Positions 12,794-24,302 of a stretch of 64,000 bases of DNA are shown here, one piece after another; position 1 is the first letter of the stretch, and each line of letters begins with the position of its first letter. The position numbers were made by a program, and so were the translations under genes. Under the pieces are notes generated by a model. The model did no database searches and was not told the origin of the DNA. It was given only the letters and a program-made list of their open reading frames with translations. Origin of the DNA: Micropterus salmoides (taxonomy: Eukaryota; Chordata; Actinopteri; Centrarchiformes; Centrarchidae); NCBI RefSeq assembly GCF_014851395.1, contig NW_024044348.1, positions 22,090,390 through 22,154,389 on the forward strand. Direction: 5' to 3'.

Positions 12794-13771
12794 ATGGAAA
12801 TGACCAACAGGTCCCTGCATAACCCCTCCATCCTCCATGTGGATTTCATCCCGCTAAATTACTTTATGGAGGACAACGAAACAAACTCCACCACCGGAGA
12901 GCGAAACTCGTTGAGCTGCGTGCAGATCCGCATCCCACAGGAGCTTTTCCTGGCTCTGGGGGTCATCAGCCTGGTGGAGAACATCCTAGTGGTCTTGGCC
13001 ATCATCAAGAACCGCAACCTGCACTCGCCTATGTATTACTTTATCTGCTGCCTGGCCGTGTCTGACATGCTGGTCAGTGTCAGCAACGTGGTGGAGACCA
13101 TATTCATGCTTCTTAACGACCACGGCCTGATGGACGTGCACCCTGGCATGCTGCGCCACCTGGACAACGTTATCGACGTGATGATCTGCAGCTCAGTGGT
13201 GTCCTCGCTCTCCTTCCTGTGCACCATCGCGGCGGATCGCTACATAACTATATTTTATGCGCTGCGTTATCACAGCATCATGACCACGCAGCGCGCCGTT
13301 ACCATTATCGCGGTAGTGTGGCTGGCCAGCATCACCTCCAGCATCCTGTTCATCGTGTACCACACCGACAACGCTGTCATCGTGTGCCTCGTGACCTTCT
13401 TCTGCATCACTCTGGTGTTTAACGCCGTGCTGTACCTGCACATGTTTCTCCTGGCGCACGTGCATTCCCGGCGCATTGAGGCTTTTCATAAAAGCAGGCG
13501 CCAGTCCACGAGCATGAAGGGAGCGATTACCCTCACCATCCTGCTTGGGGTCTTCATTCTGTGCTGGGGCCCCTTCTTCCTCCACCTTATCCTCATCCTC
13601 ACCTGCCCCACCAGCCCCTTCTGCAACTGTTTCTTCAGAAACTTTAACCTTTTCCTCATCCTCATCATCTGTAACTCGCTCATCGACCCGCTCATCTACG
13701 CCTACCGGAGCCAGGAGCTGCGTAAAACCCTGCAGGAACTGGTCCTGTGTTCTTGGTGCTTTGGTGTGTGA
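12794..13771 (+). CDS. mc1r: Melanocortin 1 receptor (MC1R), complete single exon
   Basis: An uninterrupted 325-codon frame encodes a class A GPCR. The N-terminus has glycosylation sequons at N5, N28 and N31. Visible signatures are NRNLHSPMYYF after TM1 (PMY 79-81), AVSDMLVSVSNVVET in TM2 with E101 (the acidic ligand-binding position), HLDNVID with D124 and D128 in TM3, DRY at 148-150, ILCWGPFFLHLILILTCP in TM6, and the melanocortin form of the TM7 motif, DPLIY (298-302). The tail carries C319 and C322, likely palmitoylation sites. The receptor binds alpha-MSH and signals through Gs/cAMP in pigment cells, with agouti proteins as antagonists. The first ATG gives a length normal for fish MC1R, and no disrupting change is seen. 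The intronless form and the TCF25/DEF8 neighbours separate it from other melanocortin receptors. Confidence 0.98.
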   Translation: MEMTNRSLHNPSILHVDFIPLNYFMEDNETNSTTGERNSLSCVQIRIPQELFLALGVISLVENILVVLAIIKNRNLHSPMYYFICCLAVSDMLVSVSNVVETIFMLLNDHGLMDVHPGMLRHLDNVIDVMICSSVVSSLSFLCTIAADRYITIFYALRYHSIMTTQRAVTIIAVVWLASITSSILFIVYHTDNAVIVCLVTFFCITLVFNAVLYLHMFLLAHVHSRRIEAFHKSRRQSTSMKGAITLTILLGVFILCWGPFFLHLILILTCPTSPFCNCFFRNFNLFLILIICNSLIDPLIYAYRSQELRKTLQELVLCSWCFGV

Positions 13772-15570
13772 AACCATGTGCATGTAGGAAGACAACAATA
13801 TCATCAGGTTATCAACACTGTCGGCCACCTCTTCTTCCTGCATCTACATTGTGTCAGAAGCTGAAGTGTAACAAAGACTCTAAAAAAGACCGTGGTACAC
13901 CTCATCGTGGATTCTATGATTGTTTCCACGCATGGATTTCAGTTTCATTTCAGTGTTAATTTATTTTTAAGTCACTCAGTGCACATGTTCTGGCACTGTG
14001 AAACATCATCTTAACTAGGAGAGATCCTTAGATTGGAAACTGTTAAGAGAGTCCATGGTTTACTGGACTAAATTATAGTAAAGATTATATTGGCAAAAGT
14101 CATTTATTTTGTAAACCTGTAATTGTTAAATTATATATCTGAACTGAATTTTTAACTTGTGATTAATGAGCCTGCTCATTAATGAACAAATGTCTCTGCA
14201 TTATACCAGAGGTTGGATCTATGTCTTATCTATATTTATCCATATTTAAAGTAAGCTAAACTCAGTGCTTGACAAAACATGTTTTCTGATGTAGCTGCCT
14301 TTCAACCCTCCTAGTAATTTTTACTCCGCTTCTTTCCTACTGTTTTTAAAATAACTGCCATCTTTGCGCATCTCATCATCTGATTTCTACTGACAATAAC
14401 ATTTACAGCTGCTAAGATAACACTTTATTTAATATAGCAATGAACTGACCAGAATAATTTGTTCACGCATGGTGCAAGAAGAGCAGGAAATAAAATATAA
14501 GAGAAAAGCATTGTAGTTCAGATTATATGATGCATCTTAAAAAAGCTTTCATGGCATTGTGTGAACTACTCCCCCAAAAATAAATGTCCGGGTGACGAAC
14601 AAACATGCTAAATCACATGGGTGGCCTTGGCAGGCCTGCAGGGCATAACAGCTTTATGAAAGAAGCCATATCAAAGTTGTATTTCTGGAAGTTTGTTTGG
14701 TTCTCTGAAATGTGCATCTGATTTGTCATTTAGGCCTAGGTCAAAGAAATGTGTGCCTGATGGCCTGTGGGTAACTTTTTAGCTACAGCTATTAGGCCTG
14801 TTAACCGTTTTTTGTCTATAGAACTTGCAAAGATGTCAAAGTCCAGCAAATATATGAAACTGCCAAAAGAAAGCCTATGCTTTCTTAACAATTTCAGATA
14901 ATTACATTTATGGATGCCTATAGGGGTCTATATTAAAATTAAAATGTAAATTAAAATGCATTACCATTTTAATATAGCCCCCTATAGGCTTCCGTATACA
15001 TTATCCTGAAATGTAAAATACTTTTAGATCTGGAAATTAGCCTAAGCATACTATTATTATTTTTATTATTTTTTAAATCATTTTATTTTATTTTATTTAT
15101 CCTATGATATCCTATTCTTTATTGATCCAAAGGATTTGTTGTAAATAGGAGCTATACATTTTAGATTCTAATAGACCGTTTTTCCAGTAGAAAAACTGAA
15201 ATGCAGTCATATATCTGCCATGAAGTGTAGAATGCTTTCTTCTCATACACAGTGCTGAGGTATAAATATTTGGGAACTTTTGTTTTAATATCATAATTTT
15301 TGTTTTTGCTTTTGGCATGAAAGTTCTTACAGAGGATTGTGAATGTACAATATGGCTATCTGTATCTGCTATTTAAATCTTCAAAAATAACAATATTTAA
15401 GGTAATGAAACCCTGAATTAACACATTTTGCAAATGCTGTGGGTATAACTTAAAAAAACAACTGAAACTGAGCAAAACAGGACTGTGTTGTACAGTTATT
15501 TTATAGAAAGAACATGTGTTATATGTAATCCTTGAAAGTGTTTACATGTTATCTATTTGTCTCAAATAAA
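13772..15570 (+). other. MC1R 3' flank/UTR with candidate poly(A) signal
   Basis: AT-rich non-coding sequence follows the stop. An AATAAA at 15565-15570 is a plausible polyadenylation signal. The 88-bp MITE at 14909-14996 lies within this stretch. Confidence 0.35.
14909..14996. mobile_element. 88-bp fold-back MITE, TATGGA..CTATAGGGG ends
   Basis: Arms of about 33 bp (TATGGATGCCTATAGGGG on the left, CCCCCTATAGGCTTCCGTA on the right) are inverted and almost meet, leaving a short AT-rich centre. The 6-bp direct repeat TACATT flanks it exactly (14903-14908 and 14997-15002). The ends match those of the 2387-bp element at 34282-36668, so both belong to one family. Confidence 0.8.
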
Positions 15571-16133
15571 GAGGCCAAAACAACAAGCGCTTGTGGTAAA
15601 TTAATAACAGCTGCAGCATTAATCACCCTTTTACTGCAGCATTGAGCACCCTTCTATCTTCCATGTTTTTTATTTGTTATTACGTTATTTGTGATACAAC
15701 ACATCCTCACACCTAAAGGACAAAATAGGTTGATTGTCAATTGTCCCAAAACAACATACAGTAGCCTATATGACCACTGGAAAGTAGGCTAGCAGTCAAA
15801 TATCAGGCATACCAGATGTTAAGTATGTTATGTAAGTCACATGACGTTAAACACGCGATTGATGTTGTGAAAAAGGTTCAGTTTGGTTAGATTTAGACAA
15901 CAAAACTACTTGGTTAGGTTTAGTAAAAGATTGTGGTTTGGGTGAAAATAAGTTAATTGTCAACTTGACCAGCAGCAGCAATAATTAATCTGTATTTTCT
16001 TTATAGACTATAGAAAACATAAAAATATAGCTTCTAGAAATTAGTTCACTAATCAAGTTCAATGAAGGTGTGTGTGTGACAATTGATGCTTGAATATAAA
16101 GATAATCGTTTGAACATTTGAGCAAACAATGTA

Positions 16134-17704
16134 CACTTCTCAAAAAAATAAAGGGAACACTTAAACAACACACTGTAACTCCAAGTCAATCACGCTCCTG
16201 TGAAATCAAACTGTCCACTTAGGAAGCAACACTGATTGACAATCAATTTCACATGCTGTTGTGTAAATGAAATCGACAACAGGTGGAAATTATAGGCAAT
16301 TAGCAAGACACCCCCAATAAAGGAGTGATTCTGCAGGTGGTGACCACAGACCACTTCTCAGTTCCTATGCTTCCTGGCTGATGTTTTGGTCACTTTTGAA
16401 TGCTGGCGGTGCTTTCACTCTAGTGGTAGCATGAGACGGAGTCTACAACCCACACAAGTGGCTCAGATAGTGCAGCTCATCCAGGATGGCACATCAATGC
16501 GAGCTGTGGCAAGAAGGTTTGCTGTGTCTGTCAGCGTAGTGTCCAGAGCATGGAGGCGCTACCAGGAGACAGGCCAGTACATCAGGAGACGTGGAGGAGG
16601 CCGTAGGAGGGCAACAACCCAGCAGCAGGACTGCTACCTCTGCCTTTGTGCAAGGAGGAGCAGGAGGAGCACTGCCAGAGCCCTGCAAAATGACCTCTAG
16701 CAGGCCACAAATGTGCATGTGTCTGCTTAAACGGTCAGAAACAGATTCCATGAGGGTAGTATGAGGGCCCGACGTCCACAGGTGGGGGTTGTGCTTACAG
16801 CCCAACACTGTGCAGGATGTTTGACATTTGCCAGAGAACACCAAAATTGGCAAATTCGCCACTGGCGCCCTGTGCTCTTCACAGATGAAAGCAGGTTCAC
16901 ACTGAGCACGTGACAGACGTGACAGAGTCTGGAGACGCTGTGGAGAACGTTCTGCTGCCTGCAACATCCTCCAGCATGAGCGGTTTGGCGGTGGGTCAGT
17001 AATGGTGTGGGGTGGCATTTGTTTAGGGGGCCGCACAACCCTCCATGTGCTCGCCAGAGGTAGCCTGACTGCCATTAGGTTCCGAGATGAGATCCTCAGA
17101 CCCCTTGTGAGACCATATGCTGGTGCGGTTGGCCCTGGGTTCCTCCTAATGCAAGACAATGCTAGACCTCATGTGGCTGGAGTGTGTCAGCAGTTCCTGC
17201 AAGAGGAAGGCATTGATGCTATGGACTGGCCCGCCCGATCCCCAGACCTGAATCCACTTGAGCACATCTGGGACATCATGTCTCGCTCCATCCACCAACG
17301 CCACGTTGCACCACAGACTGTCCAGGAGTTGGCGGATGCTTTAGTCCAGTTCTGGGAGGAGATCCCTCAGGAGACCATTCGCCACCTCATCAGGAGCACG
17401 CCCAGGCGTTGTAGGGAGGTCATACAGGCACGTGGAGGCCACACACACTACTGAGCCTCATTTTGACTTGTTTTAAGGACATTACATCAAAGTTGGATCG
17501 GCCTGTAGTGTGGTGTTCCACTTTGTGTGACTCCAAATCCAGACCTCCATGGGTTGATAAATTTGATTTCCATTGATCATTTTTGTGTGATTTTGTTGTC
17601 AGCACATTCAGCTATGTAAAGAAAGGAGTATTTAATGAGATTATTTCATTCATTCAGATCTAGGATGTGTTATTTTAGTGTTCTCTTTATTTTTTTGAGC
17701 AGTG
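16134..17704 (+). mobile_element. Tc1/mariner element, CTCAAAAAAATAAAGGGAAC termini
   Basis: Inverted ends (CACTTCTCAAAAAAATAAAG on the left; CTTTATTTTTTTGAGCAGTG on the right) are flanked by TA dinucleotides at 16132-16133 and 17705-17706, the Tc1/mariner target. The 1571-bp element carries a broken transposase. Confidence 0.9.
16431..17454 (+). pseudogene. Tc1-like transposase, DD34E, broken
   Basis: The N-terminal part (MRRSLQPTQVAQIVQLIQDG) is a PAIRED-like helix-turn-helix. It ends at a TAG (16698-16700). The catalytic part resumes with LFTDESRF (first Asp), then from 17002 in another frame runs through LLMQDNARPHVAG (second Asp) and SPDLNPLEHIWD (Glu), with 34 residues between second Asp and Glu. 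The in-frame stop plus at least one frameshift make it non-functional. The stop, TGA at 17452-17454, follows ARGGHTHY. Confidence 0.9.
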
Positions 17705-17989
17705 TATATATCTTTTCTCTTTTTTAAAAGTGTAGGCTAATTGTTTTTGTGTCTAGCCTTGTGTGTGCAATGATTGGTGTAGACTATTTCTTGGGAGTTT
17801 TTGAGGGTGCACCCATAGCCACCTTGAAAATTCTGTTCAGATAGGCTACTTTAATGTTGTGTCCCAAATGTTTGTATTTTTTAATGTGGATAACTTTCTT
17901 CCCAGATCAACATAATGGCCAGATCAATACCTATTTTGGTACCCGTTACATCAACAAATAGGGTTGGTCTACAAAATTAGCGGTCTGGT

Positions 17990-18485
17990 TGTTTGCGTAA
18001 ACAGGGTGGCCTGAGATTGAATCAAATTTCTGACCTAAATTATTGCGCCAGTCTGCCCCTGGCTGAGGGAATTTACATGGCTTGGATTTAGCAAAAACAC
18101 CAACACCATGAGCTGTATCTGTTGCACTAAATGTGGTCCACAACATGTGGGGAAGACTAAGTTTGCTGTGGCAACTGGCACCACACAGTTTAAACACAAC
18201 ACCTTAATGAAGCACAACAGCAGACTAAAACATAAAATATGCCAAGCCAGATACATGACATCACAACTTCCAGTATCTGAATTAGTTAAACACCATTCAC
18301 TTAAAATGTGACTGTGAACTAAAGTAAAACAGCACATTGTAGTTTCTGTATTTATTACCAAAGTATTTATCAGTAATAAAGTTAAAATGGGGTAAATATG
18401 AAAAATTTATTTAAGGTGTGTGCCCCTAAACTTTTCAGCTAGGGGCTACAGTGCTCCTACTATAAATAGTAAGTCTGGAGCCCTG
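17990..18485 (+). pseudogene. hAT remnant with BED/TTF-like zinc-finger piece
   Basis: The + strand reads WLGFSKNTNTMSCICCTKCG, then FAVATGTTQFKHNTLMKHNS, resembling the zinc-finger N-terminus of ZNF862-like hAT transposases (paired Cys, then His). The segment ends near 18485 in GGAGCCCTG, the reverse of the CAGGGCTCC hAT terminus. No catalytic region follows, so it is an internally deleted or decayed copy. Family assignment is from memory of the pattern. Confidence 0.4.
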
Positions 18486-19617
18486 GGACAGGCTGTTGTG
18501 GATATATTCGGTTTTCAGGTTGTTTTAGTTTAGTTGGAGACCAAATAAAAAAAACAGAGTCATTCATGTAAAGGCTAAAAGATAAGAGACTGCAAAAAAG
18601 GCTGTGCACTTAGCACCATAGGATGTGTCAGAGGTGCCAAAGAAGGAGATAGATATACAGGTTATGAAATGATGGCTGCTGTTCATGGTTTCAGATGTAA
18701 ACATCTCAATTCATTACACATTGTATAGGCTAGTCTCTGGAGTGTATCTGCAATATCTGATGAAGCAAAGACGGAAGACTACAACGTAACAACATGTCCT
18801 TGAATTTTAATATATATTAAATATATTGTATATTTTTTTGGCTTCATAAAAAAAAAAGTGCAGTGCAACATTTACTCTCAGAGGACAGAAGGGCCATTGA
18901 TATATAACACAACAGAGACGTTTTTGAAACTCTCCATTTTTAAACTCATGATCAAGTCTAGTTGCTGTGCTGTAAATAACATCATTGAAGGGGATTTCCA
19001 ACTGGAACAAATATAAATCCTCATCCTGTCCTCAAGGAACAATAAAGAAGAAACATCTTAATTGTTTAAAAATTAATTCATGAATTATTGGGTTTGTTGT
19101 AGTTCATCCACATGGCCATCATTGAGAAAAATTTAATAAAATTTAATCTCACAGTTTTTCTCACAGCATTTTAAGAGAGAAAGGGCAAGAGAGCAAACAT
19201 TTGTCTTAAAAATGTATTACTAACTTTTATTATTATTATTGCTAACCTCTTGAATTTTTACTTAATCTTTTTCTTTAAGTTTTTGTACTGTTTGCTTGAT
19301 CACTATAGTTTTATTACTTATATTTGGAACTTTTGGGCATAGCTTTTGTTTTTTCAGAGGATTATGAAAGGGATTAAAAATTAATCCAAAAATGAATGAA
19401 AGAACCCTTCAGTGCGATAATTAGTGATCTGTGTATAAAAATAATTGGTCAACCTGACTAAATAATACTTTTAGATGATAGTTGCTAAAGAGATTTTGCG
19501 CAATAGCTTTAAGTCATTTGTTGGAAATTTTTGTTATGTCTAACTACAGAGCCCTCAGCCTGGGAGCTGTCACTAAAGAAAAACAACAAAATTTAATAAT
19601 TCATGTTCTTGGTTTAG
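18486..19617. other. Intergenic, no gene seen
   Basis: This AT-rich intergenic sequence between MC1R and DEF8 has no coding signature I can support. Confidence 0.5.
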
Positions 19618-19752
19618 GCCCTGCGGTGGACTGGTGACCTGTCCAGGGTGTACCCCGCCTTTCGCCCGATGTCAGCTGGGATTGGCTCCAGACCCCCGCG
19701 ACCCTGTACGCAGGATAAGCGGTTGACCATGGATGGATGGATGGATGGATGG
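19618..19752 (+). repeat. SINE 3' portion with GGATGGATGG tail
   Basis: This is the same unit as the 3' part of the full SINE at 39849-40209. It starts in GCCCTGCGGTGGACTGGTGA, runs through CCTGTCCAGGGTGTACCCCG and GATAAGCGGTTGACCATGG, and ends in tandem GGAT units. It is truncated at its 5' end. No clear target duplication was found. Confidence 0.75.
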
Positions 19753-21244
19753 AAGATTGATATTGATTGTTAAAGATTTTGAACCTCTTTATCTGATAAA
19801 ATATTGTAAAATATCACAGTCACAAACACAAATGGTCTAAAAAGAAATCACAAATACAACATTTCAAAATAGAAACCAAACATTATATTAAAGCATTATA
19901 TGGTTGGAAGAATAGTAAAACAATTAAAACTGTTAAATTGTATAAAGATTTAATTATTTTTCTTTAATGCCTTTGTTGCTTGTTACATGATACCCCTATG
20001 TAGACTAACTAGGTGTGTCATGTTTTATTATTCTGTCGTTTTATTTACTTTTGTTTTGCCTGGAGATTTTCGTATGAGATGGATAAGATTCCATAAAATC
20101 AGACGAGCATTTTTTTAGTAAACAAAATATAACCTTTAGGCTACATTGTTAACCTGCGTTTGGTGATATATGTTAGTGTAGTTTCGAAATTTAAAAATCC
20201 TACATGTTTACGGGCATAGTCACACGGAACTCACATTTGAAAGAAGGGTCCACCATTGTGCAGCAAATGGTGTTACACACTTTCAGCAAGCCAGCATCGA
20301 TGCTCACTCAGCACTGGAGGGTTTCATAACCCACTGCCACTCTGCACTAATTGGTTTCGGATGGTACTCATCCACTTCAGAGTGGAAGTAGGTAGAGCGA
20401 GGGAGTAGCAAGTACTTTCAGAAACAACAGTGACTGATACACCCCTGTCCCCCCCTCAGAGTTATTTCCCACTGTTTGTCATCATGCCACTTTGTCACCT
20501 GTAGATACGAGCGCCATGCTATTGAACATAATGAGCCCGAAACTCTGTGCGGAGCAGGGACGTGTGTTCAAGTGTTTTGTATGGTGTTGTTGGCAAAGGA
20601 GGGATGGGCAGTTATTTCATTGCTGGAGGTTGTTTTTAAGCCATTGTGTTACAAAACTTTTGAAGCCAGAGGCTGAAGATATTGAGCTTGACTGAGTGCA
20701 TACGCGAGGAGGGAGGCTGTGCAGTGTGTGCAAGAGCACTAAATCACACACTGAGACTCCTCCTGGTTCTGATTGGTAGTTTTGACTCTGGAGTGGTGGA
20801 TTCTTGCAAACGGCTTTAGGTGCACTAGGAGGAGACAGAGGAACCTGATGTGTATTGGACTACATTCACGTGCCACCAACTGTGCTTCCAAATGACCAAT
20901 AACCATTAATAACAGATTGCTAAACAGTAGGGCCTGGGGGTGTTTGATTTATAATCCTTGCTGGTCCCCGACTTTGGTTTCCTAAAGTAGAGATAGTGAC
21001 TTTATTGTATTTAGGGAGTGTTTTTTTTTTTTTTTTTAATAGCAGCGGTGATGCACCACTGTGTAATGGGAAAACACTGTTACACTATTTTCCTTTTAGT
21101 GTAATTTATTTAGAAAATTGAATTACTGAATTTATATTTTCTTTTGATATTGAATATTTTTATTTCATTATTTCATAATAGTAAGTAGCCAGTTGGCTAA
21201 TTGATCACATGACACCCTGAGGTAAAGAGAGACAACTACCTGTT

Positions 21245-21450
21245 AGTAATGCTAAATGGTCTGGACTTGTATAGCTTTCATGTCTTTCCAACCACTCAAA
21301 GTACTTTACATCACACTGAAGGTTAAGGTGCTCATCAGAAACTAACACATTCAGCTTTTTCGGGTTTACTTTGCCCAAGGATACTTCGACATGCAGACTG
21401 GGGCAGCGGGGAATCAAACCACCTACCTTCTGATAAGTGGATGACTTACT
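21245..21450 (-). repeat. tRNA-derived SINE fragment
   Basis: Read on the minus strand, GGTTTGATTCCCCGCTGCCC supplies a Pol III B-box-like element. It is followed by CAGTCTGCATGTCGAAGTAT and CCTTGGGCAAAG, and ends ATACAAGTCCAGACCATTTA. I recognise this as a common teleost tRNA-SINE. The head with the A box is decayed. Confidence 0.55.
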
Positions 21451-21459
21451 GTCCGTGTG

Positions 21460-24288
21460 AACATGCTCTGACAATACCCTATGCCAGTTTGGACAACCAC
21501 TGAACGTTATACACATCCATCTATGTGACATTGAAATCCTTTACAAATACTCTTAAAGACTTTCCATAATTGTCAGTGAAGTAAATAACATAATAAGTAA
21601 ATGACATTATGAAGCAGACATAACATAGGCATGTCACTTGACTATAATTATCACAGATTAGTCCAAAGGATGACCAAAGTACTTTTCTTTGCAGGGAGCA
21701 GCACGTTTACAGTTAAGGTTATGACTTAGTCTTTATTTTGCTGCACAAAAAGCAGATCTGTTCACGGCAAGAAAAATGTCCACAGCTGCCACAACAAACA
21801 TTCTCAAGCTATAAGAGTCCAAGGTTATTCATATGAAAAGAAACCAAGACTCTGACCCTTACTGATGTAACAAACAAAACAAATAAAACAAATTTCTTAC
21901 ACTAAGATTTCTCAGCTTTATATTGACCCAGTGGTCTTTAAATGGATTGATATGGTTTTAAGAGCTGTCTTTCTATGTTGTAAGTGTACAATGATAAGCC
22001 CCTGCATTGCTCTCTTTCCTTATACTCTATAATGTATTTATTTTCCTTTCTTTATAAATACACTTACACTGAGATGTCAACTACAGCATGGCAGACAATA
22101 TGGCAAACTTGAAGAAAAAAGCAAACTTCCAGCTCAACTGCAATAAGAAAACAGCACGGAAGGAGTGAGAGCTGTCACCAAAACAAACAGCTAATTTCTT
22201 ATCATTATCACACACGCTGTCTGTGTAGCCACCCCTTCTACCACGCAAAACCAACATTTAATTTAAGCCTACACATCACACACAAACATCACAGCACACA
22301 CATCACAAGCAAAATGTGCATGTTAATGACAGTTTTCCCAAATAAATGTAAAATACACAACAGTGGCAGCAGCAGTCAAAATAATGTAACGCTGTAAAAA
22401 TGAAATTAGAACTTTTTCAAAATATTTTTTTACAATATTATGGGCCCAGACAGTTTCCCCTGGCAGTACCCAATGTGCACCTTGGGCATTTAAGACAGAT
22501 CAAAATCCATGCAAAACAATTGCAATACTAAGATCATTTATAGAAAGTGTTTCATCTCTATTAATGAAAAGATAATTTTCAATTTACTAGCAATTAGGCA
22601 AACTAAATCTATCCTAAGTTCTGAAAACTACATTTCTGAAAATGTCATTAAAATCTCTGAATAATACAGGCTATGAACATTTCCTTTTAATCATCATCTC
22701 CAGTTCAATCAGCTGTTATTAATAGATGTCATGGCATGTAGCTGCAAAGCATTAAATGCAGAAGAAATAAAGTCCTACCATGACATGTAGTCTACACTTT
22801 GAAGGTGATGTTTTTTATTTCTGAGATTACTTAAAAGCTATTTAATAGCTCTATTTCAATGAAAGGGAAAGAGACAGAACGTGAGGTAAGTGTATTTTCG
22901 AAATAAAAGCATAAAACATTACTTCCATAAGCCAGTGTAGCTTAATGTGCTATATTTACACAAGAGACAGAAGTATTCTGTTCAAGTACAGTAACTTATG
23001 AAAAAGCATTCTTAATTTCCTCACATTAATCACACAATGCTACTGCATGGCAGCCATGAAGGTTTTTGTTTTGGAAATACTAACCGGAAAGAGGTTTTTA
23101 ACAATGGATGACTTGACTGTTTTTGCTCTTACAATGTTGCTGATGACAAAACAACACGGGGAGAACTGTTTATATTAACTACAGTCGTCGACTATTGGGT
23201 ATAATTTAAAACAGTCGACTCCTTGGTGATAAATAAGGTCAACAACGGGGTAAGATTCCGACTAGACCGACCCGTTAACTTAGCTAACATTAGCATCCAA
23301 ACAGATGGTTTGTTTTGAAAGCTAGTTAGCTAACGTTAGCTGGCTGTTGACATCTGTGTAACGTTAACGTTATATTGATGTTAATGTGTTAATAATGAGT
23401 TAATATTCAATATCCTACATGTTTAGCCGTGATACTCGAAGCATAACGTTAATCAAGGTTACCGCTTTATAGAGGAGGACTGTCAACAGCAGCCCTGATG
23501 AAACGTTAGGTTATAACAGTTAATTGGTGATGTGAGGCTTAAAACTGTGTTTGTAACGTTATCACATTATTAACGTTATAACGCTTTGCAGTGTTTTCTA
23601 GCCTGATCGATAAATAGTGAAGTAAATGTCTGTATTTGGATCATTCTTTAGAAATTACTTCCTGTTAACCAGCTTTGCAGCAGCCTGCTAGCACATTGGT
23701 TTTCATAGGAGTGCTGTGGTTTTAATTTCTCTGCCATTGTAGGTTTATTGAATAGCATCACCACAATACTAGCATACCGTTTTTATCATATCGTTTTTAT
23801 TTCATGCACCACCGCCTCTTGGGAACATGTTTTGGTCATGCTGTTTTTGTTTTTAAAAGAACTGTGGAGCAGTTTCTTAACCTCTTGATATAGCAATGCA
23901 TTATTCAATTTGAGAATCTGTAGCCTAAAAAGAGGTGTCATTGTCAAAGTTAATTTATTAACTTAGTCAAAGGGAGAACTACTCAGCCTGTGAACAGTTG
24001 TGTAATGTCTGCTGATGTCTTCCTTGGCTCTGGAGTAGCTGGAGTAGTTGTAAAGTCTGAGAAAATAACCCTAATGATGGGAGACTTCAAAGTTTTAAGT
24101 ATGTATTGTGACCAGGTTTAAAGATGTAGCAGCACAGTTGAATTGGGATGTAAATGGGAAGACAATGCATAATAACCATTCAGACACATTTTGGATTCTA
24201 TTAAAAGATGACCATTACAGTATCTGATTTCCTGCTTCACTTCAGAGTATTTAACCAGTGTGACTGTAATGTATTTTGTCTTCCTTAG
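21460..24288 (+). promoter_or_regulatory. Upstream region of DEF8 with AACGTTA cluster
   Basis: No coding exon is seen. From about 23330 to 23585 the words AACGTTA and GTTAACGTTA recur at least six times, in a stretch richer in CpG than its surroundings. Because the first DEF8 coding exon begins with only 14 nt of untranslated sequence, a non-coding first exon and promoter should lie upstream, and this cluster is a reasonable candidate. This is inference only. Confidence 0.3.
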
Positions 24289-24302
24289 ATGTAGCCAATG
24301 AA
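24289..24302 (+). promoter_or_regulatory. DEF8 start region with start-stop and overlapping upstream ATGs
   Basis: If the acceptor TTCCTTAG (ending 24288) is used, the exon opens with ATGTAG, a start codon immediately followed by a stop. An out-of-frame ATG follows at 24298-24300, overlapping the main frame. The main ATG at 24303 has G at -3 and +4, a favourable context. Confidence 0.5.

Noticed and set aside
13193..13843. Long antisense reading frame (216 codons) opposite MC1R
   Set aside because: It is a shadow of the GC-rich conserved MC1R codons. It is low-complexity (E/D/G-rich) and matches no family.
16494..17159. 221-codon minus-strand frame
   Set aside because: It is antisense to the Tc1 transposase pseudogene, and only that strand carries the transposase motifs.
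19738..19752. Simple GGAT/CATCC microsatellites
   Set aside because: Each such tract adjoins the same AACCGCTTATCCTG body, and most have target duplications, so they are SINE tails and not independent microsatellites.
22930..22960. Text resembling the start of fish mitochondrial tRNA-Phe (GTGTAGCTTAATG)
   Set aside because: Only about 13 bases match and the rest does not fold as a tRNA or continue into 12S rRNA. Taken as chance.
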